Positions 10,814 to 24,574 of a stretch of 64,000 nucleotides of DNA are shown one piece after another (position 1 is the first letter of the stretch; each line of letters starts with the position of its first letter). Made by a program: the position numbers and the translations under genes. The DNA is taken from assembly GCA_963930645.1 (NCBI GenBank), contig OZ005652.1, positions 356,979,602-357,043,601 on the forward strand. The letters are read 5' to 3'. The stretch comes from Salticus scenicus. Its lineage: Eukaryota; Arthropoda; Arachnida; Araneae; Salticidae. The notes beneath the pieces were generated by a model. The model ran no database searches. It was not told the DNA's origin and worked only from the letters and a program-made list of their open reading frames with translations.

Positions 10814-13800
10814 TTTCAGAGACCCTAAGTACTGGCGATAGAGTCTCTTACGCTTTACATCCAGCCAGTGAAACACAAGTAGAAGATAAACTCATCCAAA
10901 CAGAAGAAATGACCCATAAACACATTATCGCGAGTGTCAACTCTCATAATCCATCTATACCAATATTAAATATAACATTTTCGAGTGTCGATATTCCTAT
11001 GCTTATTGACACCGGAAGTTCTGTCTCCCTCATATCAAAGAAATTTTTCGATCAATATAAACAATATTTAAAATATAAAATTTTAGCAAGAACAGTCAAA
11101 ATTTCAACTATTAACTCGGATGTGAAATTTAATGGTTGTGTAGAGATTTCTTTCAAAATATGCTCATCACATTTCAGACACCCTATGTACATATTTGATT
11201 TTGATGACAATTCTCATTTTCATGGATTATTGGGATTTGATTTCATAAGAAAATTTAATTTACTCATATGTCCGGAATCACAAATTTGCAAGTTTAAGGA
11301 TTTAATATTTCCATTTTACAACCCAAGCCCAACTAACTCAACTACTTCACAAAATGAAAATTTAAACAAAAATTCTACTAGCAACTATAATTCATCCCAA
11401 AACATCGATTTTGTTCAATTACTTCACGTAGCTCCATTTGTGCCGAAACAATCAAATAATACTAAACTTATAAACAATGATATTATTGTATCAATTGCTC
11501 AAAAAGCTATTATTGAACCACATGAAACATCATATATTAAAGTGACAGCTACAAACAAAAATGAAGACATTTATAATAAAGAATTGTTATTTTGTCCTCA
11601 TCAATCTAATGTGAACATTAATATTGAACAGGCTGTTGTTTCATTCTCAACTCACCCCGAGCCGATGGCGATACTCAAACACCCTATTTTTTTCTATTTG
11701 CCTATTTCAAATATTAGTGAAAATGCAATACACCTAAATAAACATTCTAAGATTGGTACATTACATCCCATAGAAGATATAAAAAATACAAATCAAGAGG
11801 AAGTTAACACAAACATTCCTCCACCGTATGAACACAACATAATTAATTATATCAAAACCACGCTAGAAATTATTAATAAAAGGCATCAGGAATTTCAAAA
11901 TGTGAAAATTCAACTAAATCACTTGAATGATCAAGAACAGTCTAAGCTATTGAAAATTCTCTCCAACAATTTTGCTGCATTTTCTACTTCTATGGACACT
12001 TTAGGACATAGCGATCGAGTACACCCACAAATAAAATTCACATCAGATTACCCCATAAAAGCACTCCCATTCCCGATCCCACAAGCTCTCCAGAAGGAAG
12101 CAAAAGAACAGATTGATTGTATGGTAGAAGCAGGTATTATAGAAAAAAATATTGCATCTTGGTCCTGCCCAATTCTCCTAGTAAAAAAAAAGGAGATAAT
12201 GAACATAAACAATCATACCGTTTAGCTTTAGATTTAAGACTCATTAATTCTATAATAGAACACAGCAGTTACCCACTTCCACGAATAAATAACATTATTA
12301 CCAACATGGCAAAATATAAATATTTCACCCTACTTGACATGCCGTCAGCATATCACCAGTTACAATTACCGGAAGAATATCAGGAAAGGTTATCGTTTAC
12401 AAGTCCCTGGGGGACTTACAAATTTAAACGACTGCCATTCGGGTTAAAAAATGCAGCAAGTTACTTCCAAGCACTTGCTGACAATATTATAGAAGAAATA
12501 AATATGCCGGGAATTGAAGCATATCAAGACGATTTTGTGATATGCAGCAATTCATTCGAAGAGACACTCACGAAATTAAATAAATTCCTACAAGTTTTCA
12601 TTAAATATAATTTAACATTGAATGTAAAAAAATGTCACTTCCATCAGACATCCATAAACTTTTTAGGATTTCATCTTACGGATAACAAAATATTTCCACT
12701 TACAGCTAACATAAAGAAAATAAATGCATTTCCCACACCCACAACAAAACGCCAAGTGAAAAAGTTTTTAGGATTAACTGGCTTTTATCGCCCATTAATT
12801 CATAAGTTTGCAGAACTTACAGAACCGTTAGTTGCTCTTACCTCCATTAAAACACCATTCAAATGGACTGAAAAGGAAAACAATGCTTTTCAAAAATTAC
12901 AACAGGTATTTTTCAACCAACCATTCATATTACAACCTGATTTTAATAAAGAATTCTATATTAATACAGACGCGTCAAGTTTTGCCATCAGTGCTGTATT
13001 AATGCAGAAAAATAATGGTCAACTTCTTCCTATTTCGTATTATTCTAAAACTCTCAAAAATGCAGAAAAAAAGTACCCAGCCATTAAGCTAGAACTTATG
13101 GCTATCGTCTATGGTATTAAAGCTTTTAAGCATATTTTATATGGAAGACACTTCATAATTCTTTCAGACAGCAAGCCTTTACAACACTATAAACGAATTG
13201 AATCCCCAACAAATATCATAACAAATTGGTTACTCGCTTTAAGTGAGTACAGTTTTACATTCGAGCATATCCCAGGAAAGAAAAATGTCCTAGCAGATTA
13301 CTTATCGCGAACACCACTAGATTCTCATACCACTGACCTCAACTCAGATCCATCGTTACTAAATAGTAATGAAATTCTACCCATAACTAACGAACATATA
13401 AACGTTATTCATCAACAACAAAAACAATCACCACCTAAAGACCCTCTACTGGAAATTTCATATGAATCACTCAAGTTTTTTCAAGAAAAGGATCCTGTAA
13501 TCAGGAGAATTATTAATAATCTCAATTCTAACATTTCAAATTATAAAAACTATTTATTTTGTCCTGATTTAAAGCTACTGTTGTATGCAATAGACATCCA
13601 TACACCCAAACAAACAAGCACAAGTTTTAGAATTGTAGTACCCTCTGCACTCCAACAAAAATGTATAAGAATACACCATATTAGTCATTATGGTATTGAT
13701 AAGACATTCAAGTCATTATCCAAGAAATATTACTGGAAAGGCATGTACACAGATGTAGTAAAATTTATTAATTCCTGTGACGTATGCATACGATCAAAAA

Positions 13801-14870
13801 ATCAACGAATCCCAACTGCACCGTATCAAAACTCTTATATACCTTCCAGACCTGGAGAATATATATCTCTTGATTTTGTAGGCCCATTCAACAATGGTTT
13901 TCATATTCTCACATGTATCGACCATTTTTCCCGTCACCTGCAATTATATCCTATGAAACATATTACTGCCATGAAAGCAATAAAAGCATTATTTGATTAT
14001 TTTACATTACATGGTAGACCACACATGATATTAACAGATAATGGCTCACAGTTTAAAGCCAACATCTTTGAAGAATTCAATCAAATGCTAGGCATCAAAT
14101 TAAGATATACCACGGTTCAGAATCCGCAAGCAAACGCCCTCTCCGAGCGAATTAATACATCCATAAAGGCTACTATCAGAGCTCTAATTCAGGATGGGTA
14201 TAACTTTCATCAAGCAGTAAAAATACATCAGTCGATCTATAACAATACCTTCCATAACACTATAAAGACTTCACCAAACAAAGTCCATTTTGGCCGAGCT
14301 CTAGCAGGTCTATTTGATACCTTTCAATCACACGATTTGCATGATATATTGGATATAAATAGCGATTATTATCAATTATCGGAAAATCTCAATAAATTAT
14401 ATCAGGAAATACTACAAAATCTGAAAAATTATCAATACATACAAAACAGGAACCAGAAGAAGTCCAAACCACGAACATTTCATATCAATGACATTGTTTA
14501 TTTATTGGACAAAAACAAATTTAAAGACAAGTTCTCCGGACCATTTCGAATTTTGAAAAAGGTAAACAATGTTATCTACAAAATACAATTTCTAGAAGAT
14601 AAATTCGCACCAGTTAAGCAAGTTCATGTCAACCGTTTAAGAGGAGCACCTCCGAGGACAAAACACAACTGGTATCCATCCAAAAATAAGTTTAATAACA
14701 ATACAGAAATAAATCAACTAATATTACCTCAGGTTCCAGAGATTAGTGTTCCATCACAATCCTCAAATAGTAATGATCATCCAGTACAAGTGCCTGGTCA
14801 AAGACAGCATAACTTAGCTTCAGATTTTCAGTGCCCTTATAATTTAAGATATAGATGCAAGAAGGATTGA
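10808..14870 (+). CDS. pol: Gypsy-A Pol polyprotein (PR-RT-RH-IN), one A-tract frameshift
   Basis: Retrotransposon polyprotein that matures the particle, copies RNA into DNA and inserts it. Aspartic protease: LIDTGSSVSLI (Asp codon at 11008). Reverse transcriptase: LDMPSAYHQL, RLPFGLKNAASYFQ and the YQDD active-site box (about 12520). RNase H: NTDASSFAISAVL (about 12965) and SDSKPLQHYKR. Integrase: zinc-binding HHISH...CDVC (about 13670-13790), catalytic Asp in SLDFVGPF, Asp in LTDNGSQF, Glu in LSERINT, and a C-terminal GPF module (FSGPFRILKK). No envelope gene follows. The frame changes by -1 at the nine-A run 12182-12190, just before the first RT motif. This is either a one-base loss that inactivates the copy or, less likely, a second slip site (A AAA AAG). 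The rest of the protein is intact. Pol starts by frameshift from gag, so it has no ATG of its own; the next ATG in frame is 10909. Confidence 0.9.
12182..12190 (+). other. A9 tract at which the Gypsy-A pol frame shifts
   Basis: The frame ending ...PILLVKKK runs on for only twelve codons to a stop at 12225, whereas the -1 frame continues the RT domain (RLALDLRLINSII). The site a-aaa-aag is also a canonical -1 slippery heptamer. Confidence 0.8.
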
Positions 14871-16664
14871 AGGGTCATATAGAGAGACAACCCCTAAGTG
14901 TACACGAATCAACATCATTATTTGGGTCGTTTCTCAGTGTTACGTTTCTCTGCTGGCAGATGAAATAATTTCCCGCACTCTGTGTGACCTTTTGATCATG
15001 CTTCTAATTTCTTACAATAATTATCTTGTATATATTTTTATTTTTCAGGACACTGATGAACTGTAATGTATGGACACAAAAGAACAATAATAGCAAGAAA
15101 CTTGTAAAATAAAATAATTTTATTTGTTAAATCCTATCACACGACCACTGAAATGCATAAATTACATATATATATATAATTTGATTTCTCTTTCAGATAG
15201 TTCATCATGTTGTAATCTACAAAAAATAATAATACTTACCAAATTATTTTCTTCTCATCCTAACTACAATCTGTTACTCAATTGTGATTCAGTTCATATA
15301 TTATTCATTAATGATTACATAAATAATGATTTTTTTATATACATAAATTGGGTGAACCAATGATATTCCCGATTTACTTATGGTTCATGTTTTATTAGTA
15401 TTATTTTACATTTATAATTTTTTTTCTCTCCTCATTTCCTTTTATTTTTTATGAAGTTGCAACTTCCCTCTTTTTCTCTGCCCCCCTACCATTTTTTTTG
15501 TTCTTGCCCCCCATTTTTTTGTCTTCCCCCCCCCTTTTTTATATACAAAGTTTTCCTATTTTATTTGTTGTGTTGTTGATTTAAAAAAAAAAAAATCAAA
15601 AAGTTGTTTTATACCTTATGTCAAATTTTTTTATGTGTACAAATCAATCTGAATCATTTTGTTATACTATAACAAATGACATTGTATATAATACAACATA
15701 TTCAAATTTGTGGAATTTTTAAGTGTTTTTGTACTAGCATCAGCCATATGTACTTGCTCTCTATATTTAGGTTAGTGTAATCATATTTTTTTTGTATTAG
15801 CATTACAAACCTAGGATATAACTCTCTGTAACCAAATGGCTTATTAAATTGTTTTCTCATTTATATACATTATCAATGTTCATATATATATTTACACTTA
15901 TGTTTATGTTAATAAATAACCAAAGATTGTTAGGTCAAAGAAATACTTTAAAACAATGTTTTTTTTTTGCATATTTTTCTCATTTGTATATTATATAATC
16001 CACACATACTCATAAGTTTTATTACATTGTTTACAAGTATGCATATTCCTATTTTTCAATGTTATGCAATTATTTAATTGTTATGATTTACATACTTATT
16101 TATATTGCACGATTCTTTTGTGGTTTTATATTTTACTATTTCAGATTAGATTGTAGATAACGTACAAATGTTTCAATGTTTTCTCATTGTTGTATTACCA
16201 ATATATGTATATTACTTCTGTACGTTGACTACACACCAATATTCATGCAATTGTGTTTATTAGTTGTCGTTATAATTCTTCTCTGTTTACAGTTTGATGT
16301 TATCAACATGTTAGTAGGTGGTACATTATTATTTTGTATTCTCTGTCAAAAATTGTTATACTATCAATAACAATTACAAACTGTAAAAAAAATGATAGTT
16401 AAACAAACAGTATGTACTTAGTATAAACTATTTTGAACAAATCAAAATGTATTCTTAAAACATATATAACTGTACCTGATAAATTCATAATGTATATTCA
16501 AATTTTGTTACAAGGGTTTATACAATGAAATACAGCATATTTGTACAATGTTGTCAGAAGCTAAACATGTTGAATCTATACAGACTTGATTGTAAGTCTG
16601 TCCTGTAAACCCCTTGTAAGTGCCAAAATCGAATTTACCTAAAATTTGCAAAATTTTTCGCTAT
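14871..16664 (+). other. Gypsy-A 3' non-coding region
   Basis: 1.8 kb without env or any convincing ORF. Contains a pyrimidine-rich tract of alternating C and T runs at 15470-15545. The short ORF at 15124-15363 looks like chance. Confidence 0.7.
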
Positions 16665-16666
16665 GT

Positions 16667-16677
16667 GAAGGGGAGTA
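16667..16677 (+). promoter_or_regulatory. Gypsy-A polypurine tract
   Basis: gaaggggag followed by ta lies directly before the 3' LTR, the expected site of plus-strand priming. Confidence 0.75.
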
Positions 16678-18031
16678 TGTCACAATGTGACATTTCTGTC
16701 TCATTTCATTAATTGCTAAATAATTTAAATTATAGTTACGTTGAGTTAAAAAAAAAATAAAGAAAGAAAAAAATAAATAAATAAAAAGGGAAAGTTAAGG
16801 ATATCGCCGCCCGTCCGGAAATATGCCGTTTTAACTTCACAAAAAAAAATAAAAAATAAAAATAAAATAAAATAAATAAAATAAAATAAAGTAAATTGAT
16901 TATAAGTATAATAATAATAAGATTATTTATTTAGATGATGAACTCAATTTAAAAAAAAAACCAAAAAAAAAAAAAAAAAAAAAAAAAAACTAAATAACTA
17001 AATTGTCCATTAATGAGGTATCATGTAATCAGACAGTCAAAAGAGTGAGTTTCCAGACATTAGGAGTTACACTTTGCAGGCCCCACGTCACGTCGAAAAA
17101 AAAAAAAAGGAAGAACCGATTTCGTCTCCCTCGGAGTTCATTGACCGACCACACATTGAGATGAGGTCTACGGCGTAGCATGCTTTGCATCATCGTTACG
17201 TAAAGGGAGATCGCCACCCACGCTCCATTCTTCAAATTCTTTCCAAGGCGCGTTCCCTGGTCCCATGGTGCATTGACCCGCCGGGAGAGTTAACGGTTGA
17301 TAGCGTGATGTCATAACAATTGCGTAAGGGACGCCACAAGCCGCGGGGAAGAATTCAAATGCGATTGGTGCATTTATGAAGTGAAGTCTTGAGGAGGGAT
17401 TTTTGAAGAGAGAGAGCGATTAGTATCGCATCGGCTCGGGTCGTAGGCAGGCGTTTTTTTGATACGTCTCCATTGCCGGTACCCCTTTTTCTTTAGGCGG
17501 CAATCGTCGCTGGCCGGTTTCTTAGGCCGACTTTCCCTTAATATTTTAGCATTTAAAGGATGATTTCCCCTTCCCTTTTCGAGTTTTTTTTAAAAGAGTG
17601 AAACAACAGCGTCTTTTCGATTTTTGGCATTGCTGACCCTGAAATCCAAATAAAGAGAAGAAATTATTTTTACCAAGGACCAGCCTCTTTTTACTGCTTC
17701 TTTTCGTGCCAACTCCTTCTCCAAGCATACAGGTAGGATCAATCCTTTTTTTTAACAGAAAGTCTATACTAAGCAAACTATTTATTGAAGCAAAACAATG
17801 ACTCATATTGAACTTATAAAATAAGATAATAAATATCTAAGAGATGGTATTTTAATATACATGTATATATAAATAATTAATAGTATCCTGACTTGTGAAT
17901 TCAGAGGACAGTAAGATTCAAGAACCAAATTAATATTCAAATTAATTTTTATTACTTAGAGTAACGATCACGCCATATTTAATATAACTATTTTCTTTTA
18001 TAATGTATATACATAATAAAGATATATATAT

Positions 18032-18067
<36 letters not shown>

Positions 18068-18140
18068 ATTATATATTTTTAAACTGATAGATATAAGGAA
18101 AATAAAATAATAACAATTTCCTCAACCTCTCAATTTGATA
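16678..18140 (+). repeat. Gypsy-A 3' LTR
   Basis: 1463 bp; matches 7897-9342 with about ten substitutions. The length difference comes from longer poly-A tracts at about 16950-16989 and 18036-18065. Followed by ctaaa. Confidence 0.9.
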
Positions 18141-18145
18141 CTAAA
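18141..18145 (+). repeat. Target site duplication of Gypsy-A (right)
   Basis: ctaaa, matching 7892-7896. Confidence 0.8.
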
Positions 18146-19230
18146 ATAACAAACGATTCTTATATTTGGGTGTTAAATAAAATATTGAGTGTGTTATAAA
18201 AAGGATCATTTTCTGTTCCATCAAGAAATCCTACCAGTGCTGCAGATGTCCTGTTTTCAAAAATGGAAGACGAGAGATGCCAGGTTCGATCCCAGGTCGT
18301 GTTTGTCCGCCTATTAAGCTTGTAATTTTACTTTTTTTTTCTTTTTCTTTTTAACTCGCTCAAATTCGGAATAGGACCCCTTTTAAAGATCTCGCTTAAA
18401 TTATTTCACCGAATCTGCGAACCCTTGCGTAATTAATTGGTTTTAGTTTCCACAACCACAAGAACAACTTACTAGAAATTTCAATAAAACTCAGAGCGAA
18501 TCATAGGCATTATTCTATTGTACACTAATAAATATGTATTATAAATGAAATTCAATATAAAAAAAAAATCTTAAATTGGTTAAATGATAGCTATGATATT
18601 TAGTAAATATAGGTGAAGATTAATGAAGTGTAATTTATTATATGTCCCTTTGTGTGATATTTAGTTCAAGACAAAATTGCTGTAACATCTATTTTGAATC
18701 AGGCGCTTTATATATACATATATACATATATATTATATTGGCATAAATATCTATTCATATATTTAATCATAAACCAACTACACTTAGAAAAAATTCTGTA
18801 ACTGACATCTAGAATCTAAATTGTGGCTCTAGAAAAAATAGTTCCATGTCATCCTTATAAATTCTAGTGCCCTTTTGGAAAGCAAGTTCTAAAAGCCCCT
18901 ATTAGAATTCTGAAGCGTTTGTCTATATTATCGAGGGCAAATTCATTTAAAAATCTCTGCAAATAAATGAGACTACAGAAGGCGGGTTTCAGCATCTATA
19001 ATCTTGGTTTATTACAAATTTCTAGAAAATCAAGTGAGAATTTCTCGCAGTGCAAAAAGTTCAGTATATTCATGATATTCATAATATTGCTTCAGCATTT
19101 GGAAATGTGTAAAGTAGAAATTCTCGATCATTTCCTCTAATCAGTTTATTGGTTATGCTGATAGCTCGGAAATCTATATTTCTAGTCAGGAAATTTAGAA
19201 AATGGCCACTTATTCATTCTAGAGGATGAC

Positions 19231-19270
<40 letters not shown>

Positions 19271-19770
19271 CAGTGTAATCAAAGCTAAATAGACATTAAA
19301 TAATTTGGCTTGTCACTCAAAACGGCTTTCGCTTACCCTGCAGTTCAATACGTGTTTCAGTTTTTGTTTTCTGTGTGCAAACTGTGCTGATTATCTGAGT
19401 TTTTTCATGATGTGCTTAATAGCTATATTTTATCCTTTTTCTTACAGAATTTTACAATAATTTATATGTAAGATGTTTTTCTGAAAAGTTTGCGGAAAAT
19501 ATTTCGGTTCACAAAACATCTTCTCTGAGGTCTGTCATGTGACATCTTTTAATGTCGAATAAGGTCCTCTTTTGACGTCCTCGTATCGCCGCCTTCCAGA
19601 AATGTACTGCAGCTTTTGCAGTATTATTTTGTGTGTTTATATAAAAGAAACACAAATGCTGTGCTAGCAATATCATATAAATATTTTTAAAACAATTTAA
19701 TATTGATAAGCAAATTTTAAATGGTTTGATCTAATAGAAATTATTGTTTAAAAGTTCTACTTTGTATAAA
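18146..19770. other. AT-rich intergenic DNA
   Basis: No gene. At 18265-18300 a B-box-like phrase (aggttcgatcccaggtcgtg) hints at an old tRNA-derived sequence. (TA)n at about 19233-19267. Confidence 0.5.
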
Positions 19771-19779
19771 AAATAAAAT

Positions 19780-20620
19780 AAAATAAATAAATAAATGAAA
19801 CTATAATTCTTACATTTATGTAAATCTCTACAGTTCTTATGATAATAACCTATAACAAGCCTAACAATTTTTATCTTAATGGAAGATAGAGTTTAGACTA
19901 TAACTCACTTGAATTAATTTGTTTCTTTTATATGTAATGATAAACAATTATTATTTGTGTCCATGCACAAGAACAATAAGTGTTGATCTTTTTTATAATC
20001 TGTAGAACTAGTGTGTACTTTGAACAAACCTACAAAAAAGTACCTGATTTGAACGAAGTTTAGATGCTTTGCGCTGCATTTAATTCGAATCCATTGTTCA
20101 TAAAGAAAATGATATCCCTTCTAGTTTCTGTAAAAGAACTATAAGTCACATACTCATCAAAATCTGTACTATTCGTGTGGTGGTGACCTATAACAAATCA
20201 ATCAATTTTTGCGCAAAGGAATATGTCTGTTACACGCTATCATTCATTAAATTCATATGCCATAATAATAAAGAATTTTTCTCTGTGTCCCTGTAATGAA
20301 CTATAAATTCATACAACTGTCAAAATTAATAGAATTTGTGCTATGTTAAACTAGAACTTATTTATAAACCTTCATATTAACTTTAATAAAGCCTATAGAC
20401 GTCATCGTATTTTAAATAATATTAAAATGCATCCTTCGTGGAAAAATATTTTTTCTTTGTGTCCCTGTAATGAAATGTAATTCATAAAATCATCCAAATC
20501 TATACAGTTTTTGCAACGGCGATTTATAACATACCTACCAACCGTCATCTCATTCGAACAAGGCGTTTAAATATTCTTGTGCTCACTTACACCCATATGC
20601 ACATACATAACATCATCATA
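19780..20620 (+). repeat. Degenerate ~170-bp tandem repeat
   Basis: A motif of the type (c)tgtaatgaactataa-ttcata-..tca.aa-tct.tac recurs at about 19790, 19960, 20125, 20290 and 20462. Spacing is about 165-172 bp, and phrases like cctataacaa follow at a fixed distance. Units are strongly diverged, so the boundaries are rough. Confidence 0.55.
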
Positions 20621-21960
20621 AAAATTGAAAATATTTCCCAGAAGACCGCAAAACGTAAAGATACATATGTCATAGTCAGCATTTAAGTGATTACAATACT
20701 TCCCTCACATAGTGTATGTTGGGAAAGTAAAAGTTGAAACTAATGTATAAATAAAAATTTAATTTTGAAAGCACAATTATAAGTCTACTTGATATAATTC
20801 ATATTTCCAAAGTAATAATACTACAAGGAAATGGTATTTTTTAATTTCAAATTGTCAGCTTCATCATTTCAATGATGGTAAACGCCTGCAAAATAATGAA
20901 ATCTTGAATATTCTTCCATTCATTCATTTATTTAATTCATATTTTTAAAAGTTTTATTCAAATTAAATTCTTTGAATATTAAACTTAAGAGACTGCATTA
21001 TTTATGATCTCTTTTCAGACTGTTCGAGAGATAATATCAAATGTGGATTGAATAAAGTATTTAATGTTTGTTTTAAAGATTAAATTTAAAACCATTTTCC
21101 AATTAAATGTTTTAATTGAAATTTTAAACCTGAATGTATTTTAATAATGCAAAAAAATTCATCTCGAATAAAAATTTGCAGGATTGGTGATTGTTGTAAG
21201 ATTTTTTGTTTAAAATGAGAAAATATTTGAAAATTGTTGTAAAAAGGAAAGTATTAGACTTTTAAAACGTCTTTAAGTTACTCAATAAACTAATAATCAA
21301 TCATTACTACAATCATTAATTTACTAAAATTATTAATGTGAAAAATGGCAAACACATTTTTATAACTTCATTTCTTACGCTTTTGTAGACTCCCCCCTCC
21401 CCCCCCCCCAAAAAAAAAAAAAAAAAAAAATGCATACAAGAATGTTTCCTATATGGGTAAACTTTTCTAAACTGTGCAATTTAAAAAACAGTGACCTGCA
21501 CTGTGAAGCTCCGAAATACTAAATAAAAATTTAATCATTTAAAGAAAATAACATACTATGTAATTGTTATCTAGATTTTAAATAATCCAGTATTACTCTT
21601 GGTCAGGTTCTGGAAAGCAAGACTTATGACTAAAGCTGAAACAAACACACAGGCTGATGCTACGCTTCATTCGTGCATGTTTCTTTTAGTTTTATAAAGT
21701 GATTTACAAATTATTTCAACCAAAATCATTTATGTTATGCTTATTGATTTTTTGGAGATATCTATTTAGCACTTACAATGACGTAATTATCTTCATAGTC
21801 TTGAAATTTTACATTCCATGCTTCTAACACACACACACACATATATATATAATAAATCTCGAAAATTAGTAGAAATAAAAATTGATTTTTTTATAAAAAT
21901 CTTGAAACAAAGTATTTATAAAACTATGCGCAAATGCAGCAAAGGAATATACAAAACCAA
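20621..21960. other. AT-rich intergenic DNA
   Basis: No gene. Poly-C followed by poly-A at about 21397-21430, and a short (CA)n/(TA)n at about 21827-21850. Confidence 0.5.
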
Positions 21961-21962
21961 AA

Positions 21963-22035
21963 TATATAAACAAACTGATAATAAATGAAAAGCAATCCCA
22001 AAACACATGGGGGCCTTCTTCAGGGAAGCCGCAGC
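21963..22035 (+). repeat. Outer inverted repeat, left arm
   Basis: atataaacaaactgata...ccttcttcagggaagcc is the reverse complement, with mismatches, of 25,158-25,226. It lies about 220 bp outside the Tc3-like terminal repeat and may belong to a longer element or to an older element that was the target. Confidence 0.65.
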
Positions 22036-22255
22036 ATGTAGGGAATGGAAAATGAGAAATTTCTGAAGAAAGGTGAGCTTTTCAGCCTAAAATTACGTTT
22101 TTAGCCCGGACTTCTCATAGATGAAAGCAAAAAATATATAGGAAACGAATTCAAGTTTAGAACTGAATTAATACAAAACAATAAAATAAGCAATTAAATT
22201 CATTAATAAAAAGCAATAGTAACTATATCAATATAAAAATATAAATATACAAATA

Positions 22256-22735
22256 TGCAGGGTGAGTTTGACATAATCTGCCAAACGAAAGCAGGTGATA
22301 GAACAACCCATGGGGAGCATAAAACACATTAGAAACCATGTCCTTTCTCTAACCGTTTCCGAGATCTGGTAGATAGACGAAAAATCTGTTTTTTTTTCCA
22401 TCCCGTCTGAAAAAACGCACATTTGAGAACTTCCTGAAAGACTTACACGCAAAATAAGCACATATTTGGAAAACGCAGAAAAAATCCTGTCAGGTGACAC
22501 CATTTACATCAGGATACCTTAATTTGACGGCGAGCTACAAGCGCTAAAACATTGGCGAAGTTTAAAATCGTGTTGTCGCCAAATTCTTTAACCGGCACTT
22601 CTGCAAACCCTGTTCAAGCTACAATCGGTCAAATTTACCAGAAACTTCTCCATTCCACAAGCTTTAGAATGAGCTCACAATTAACCATATCGGTTTCTAG
22701 TTCAGGAGAAATTTAGCCTTTTGTTTGAAAAACAT
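22256..22735 (+). repeat. Terminal inverted repeat, left
   Basis: Pairs with 24575-25049. Ends in ttagccttttgtttgaaa on its inner side. Confidence 0.85.
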
Positions 22736-23029
22736 TCATCACTAAACTCGACGTTTCTCGAGAAGGAGACTCACGGGGTGCCATTGTCGTTCCTGATTTC
22801 ATGTTCGCCTTCAGCCCGCTGTTTTTTAGATGCAAAAAAGAAAGTTTTAGAAGACATACAAGAAAAGTAGCAGTTGTATTAAGTTTACAAACACAATGGA
22901 ATGGAAACAAAAGAAGTATGACGTTTCTCCCGTCTTTCACAAAGGAATATGCAAAAAAGAAAAAAAAAAAAATGTCGTATCTCACGTTTATGATTAAAGC
23001 ACATATGCATTCGAAAGGATGTGTGAAAT

Positions 23030-24093
23030 TTAGTGCCGCTGCTGAAGTTGGTCACATCCACACCTGATACATGCCCTTGCCTGCTTACGAACGGAAACCA
23101 CAGTAGCGCTTAGCGAAAGCTCATCCCTCAGTTTCATTATTGCATCATCGAGCCGGCTGCTTAAATCTTGCAAACTGGCAACTTCTGTGCGGTAAACTTC
23201 TTGCTTCATAAAACCCCAAACATAAAAGTCCAATGGAGTGAGATCTGGAGATCTAGGTGGCCAAGGAATTGGTCCATTACGAACAATCCATCGCGGATAC
23301 TGATGAGTCAAGAAGTCCCGAACGGCATTGGAAGAATGTGCAAGGGCCCCATCGTGTTGGAAAAGGATTTCCGCTCGTTGGGGCACAGGAATGACATCAA
23401 GTAATCCTGGAAGATGATGTTCCAGAAACTCCAAATATGTATTGCTTCTCAGATGACGTTGGAACAGATGTCGACCTATCAAGCGATTGCCAACCACTCC
23501 AAGCCAAACATTTAAGCTGAATCGCGTCTGAAACGATGAGTTTCGTGTTACAAATGGATTTTGTTGAGCGTAATGATGTCAGTTATGTAAATTTAACATG
23601 GCATCCCGAGTGAAAAGTGACTCATCTGTCCACAGTATCGTTCTAAGGAAATGGTGCTCCTCAATATCTCGCTCCAAAAGCCAGCGGCAGAATGTTACTG
23701 AATGTTACTTAAATCTGAGCAGCGTAATTCTTGTAGTGGTGTGAAGTGGTATGGATGATACTGGTTTTTGCGCAAAACATTTATCACTTTACTTTGGGAG
23801 ATTCCACCTTCTCTCGCAAGTATGCGTGAACTCATATTTGGATTTTCCTCCACTCGGTCGAGTACGGATTCCTCAGCGGTGGCGGAGCGGCGACCATGGC
23901 CCCTTTCGTACACCCTAACGAACGACCCACTCTCAGTATGCCCTCGATGAATTGCGGCAAATGCAGCACGGTTGGGCGCACGACGATGTGGATAACGTAG
24001 ACGGTACTCTTCTTCGGCTCTCCGAGAGTTACCATCGCAAAATCCATATACAAAATGCATATCTGCGTATTCTTCATTTGTAAAACTAGGCAT
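23030..24093 (-). pseudogene. Transposase with DUF4817-like N-terminus and DDE_3 domain, damaged
   Basis: From ATG at 24093 the minus strand reads MPSFTNEEYADMHFVYGFCD, the start typical of the DUF4817 helix-turn-helix region common in arthropod transposases, followed by a second HTH (SSRILAREGGISQSKVINVL). A frameshift near 23,700 leads into a segment with the first catalytic motif ILWTDESLF and one in-frame TGA where Trp is expected (LHN*HHYAQQNP). The last 155 residues are open: LFQHDGALAHSS carries the second Asp, and SPDLTPLDFYVWG the third acidic residue, here Asp. About 40 residues separate the last two, so this is not the DD34D or DD34E class. The enzyme would cut and paste the element at TA. 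Two lesions are seen, so it is a pseudogene. Confidence 0.85.
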
Positions 24094-24574
24094 ATCTGTT
24101 TACATGTTCGAAAGTATGACAAATTGATCTCTGTGATGACTTCAATTGAAAATAAAAGTCAGAAAGGTAAACAAAAAGGGATAAAATTTCAATATTAATT
24201 TACAAAGTTAGAAGAAAAAAAGTGCAACGGAATAAGAACCAACTTGGTTAATTCATGCCAATGTAGGAAAACATACTAAGTATAAACTAAGAGAGACCAA
24301 CTAGATGTGACAACAGCGTGAAAAGAATCGGCCGAGCTCTGGAAAAGTCCAGAAAATGCTAAAGCAAGAAGCAGCATAAAACGTAAAACAAGCTGACGAG
24401 CTAATGAGCTGTTGACTCGCCTTTTGTACCGCGAGTGGGATGCGCGCGCAAGAAGGTTGGAATACATATGCATATCACTAAGAGTCCATATGCAGATAGT
24501 CACGAAGTTGCATACGTTCCATTTACTCACAACCGTTTCGTTTTCCGAATTGCGACGAACGCCGTTTTCAGTGA

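Larger units (their letters stand above)
7897..18140 (+). mobile_element. Gypsy-A: complete Ty3/gypsy LTR retrotransposon
   Basis: A 10.2-kb element: 5' LTR, primer-binding region, gag, pol (protease, reverse transcriptase, RNase H, integrase), a long 1.8-kb 3' non-coding region with no env, polypurine tract and 3' LTR, bounded by a 5-bp target duplication. By eye the LTRs differ by only about ten substitutions over 1.45 kb plus poly-A length changes, so the insertion is young. Only one disabling lesion is seen, in the A tract at 12182-12190. I do not assign a clade. Confidence 0.95.

Noticed and set aside
14871..16664. Envelope gene downstream of Gypsy-A pol
   Set aside because: No ORF with a signal peptide, cleavage site or membrane anchor was found; the region is non-coding.
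18265..18300. Possible tRNA gene (aggttcgatcccaggtcgtg)
   Set aside because: Only a B-box/T-arm-like phrase is present; no A box, anticodon stem or acceptor stem could be paired.
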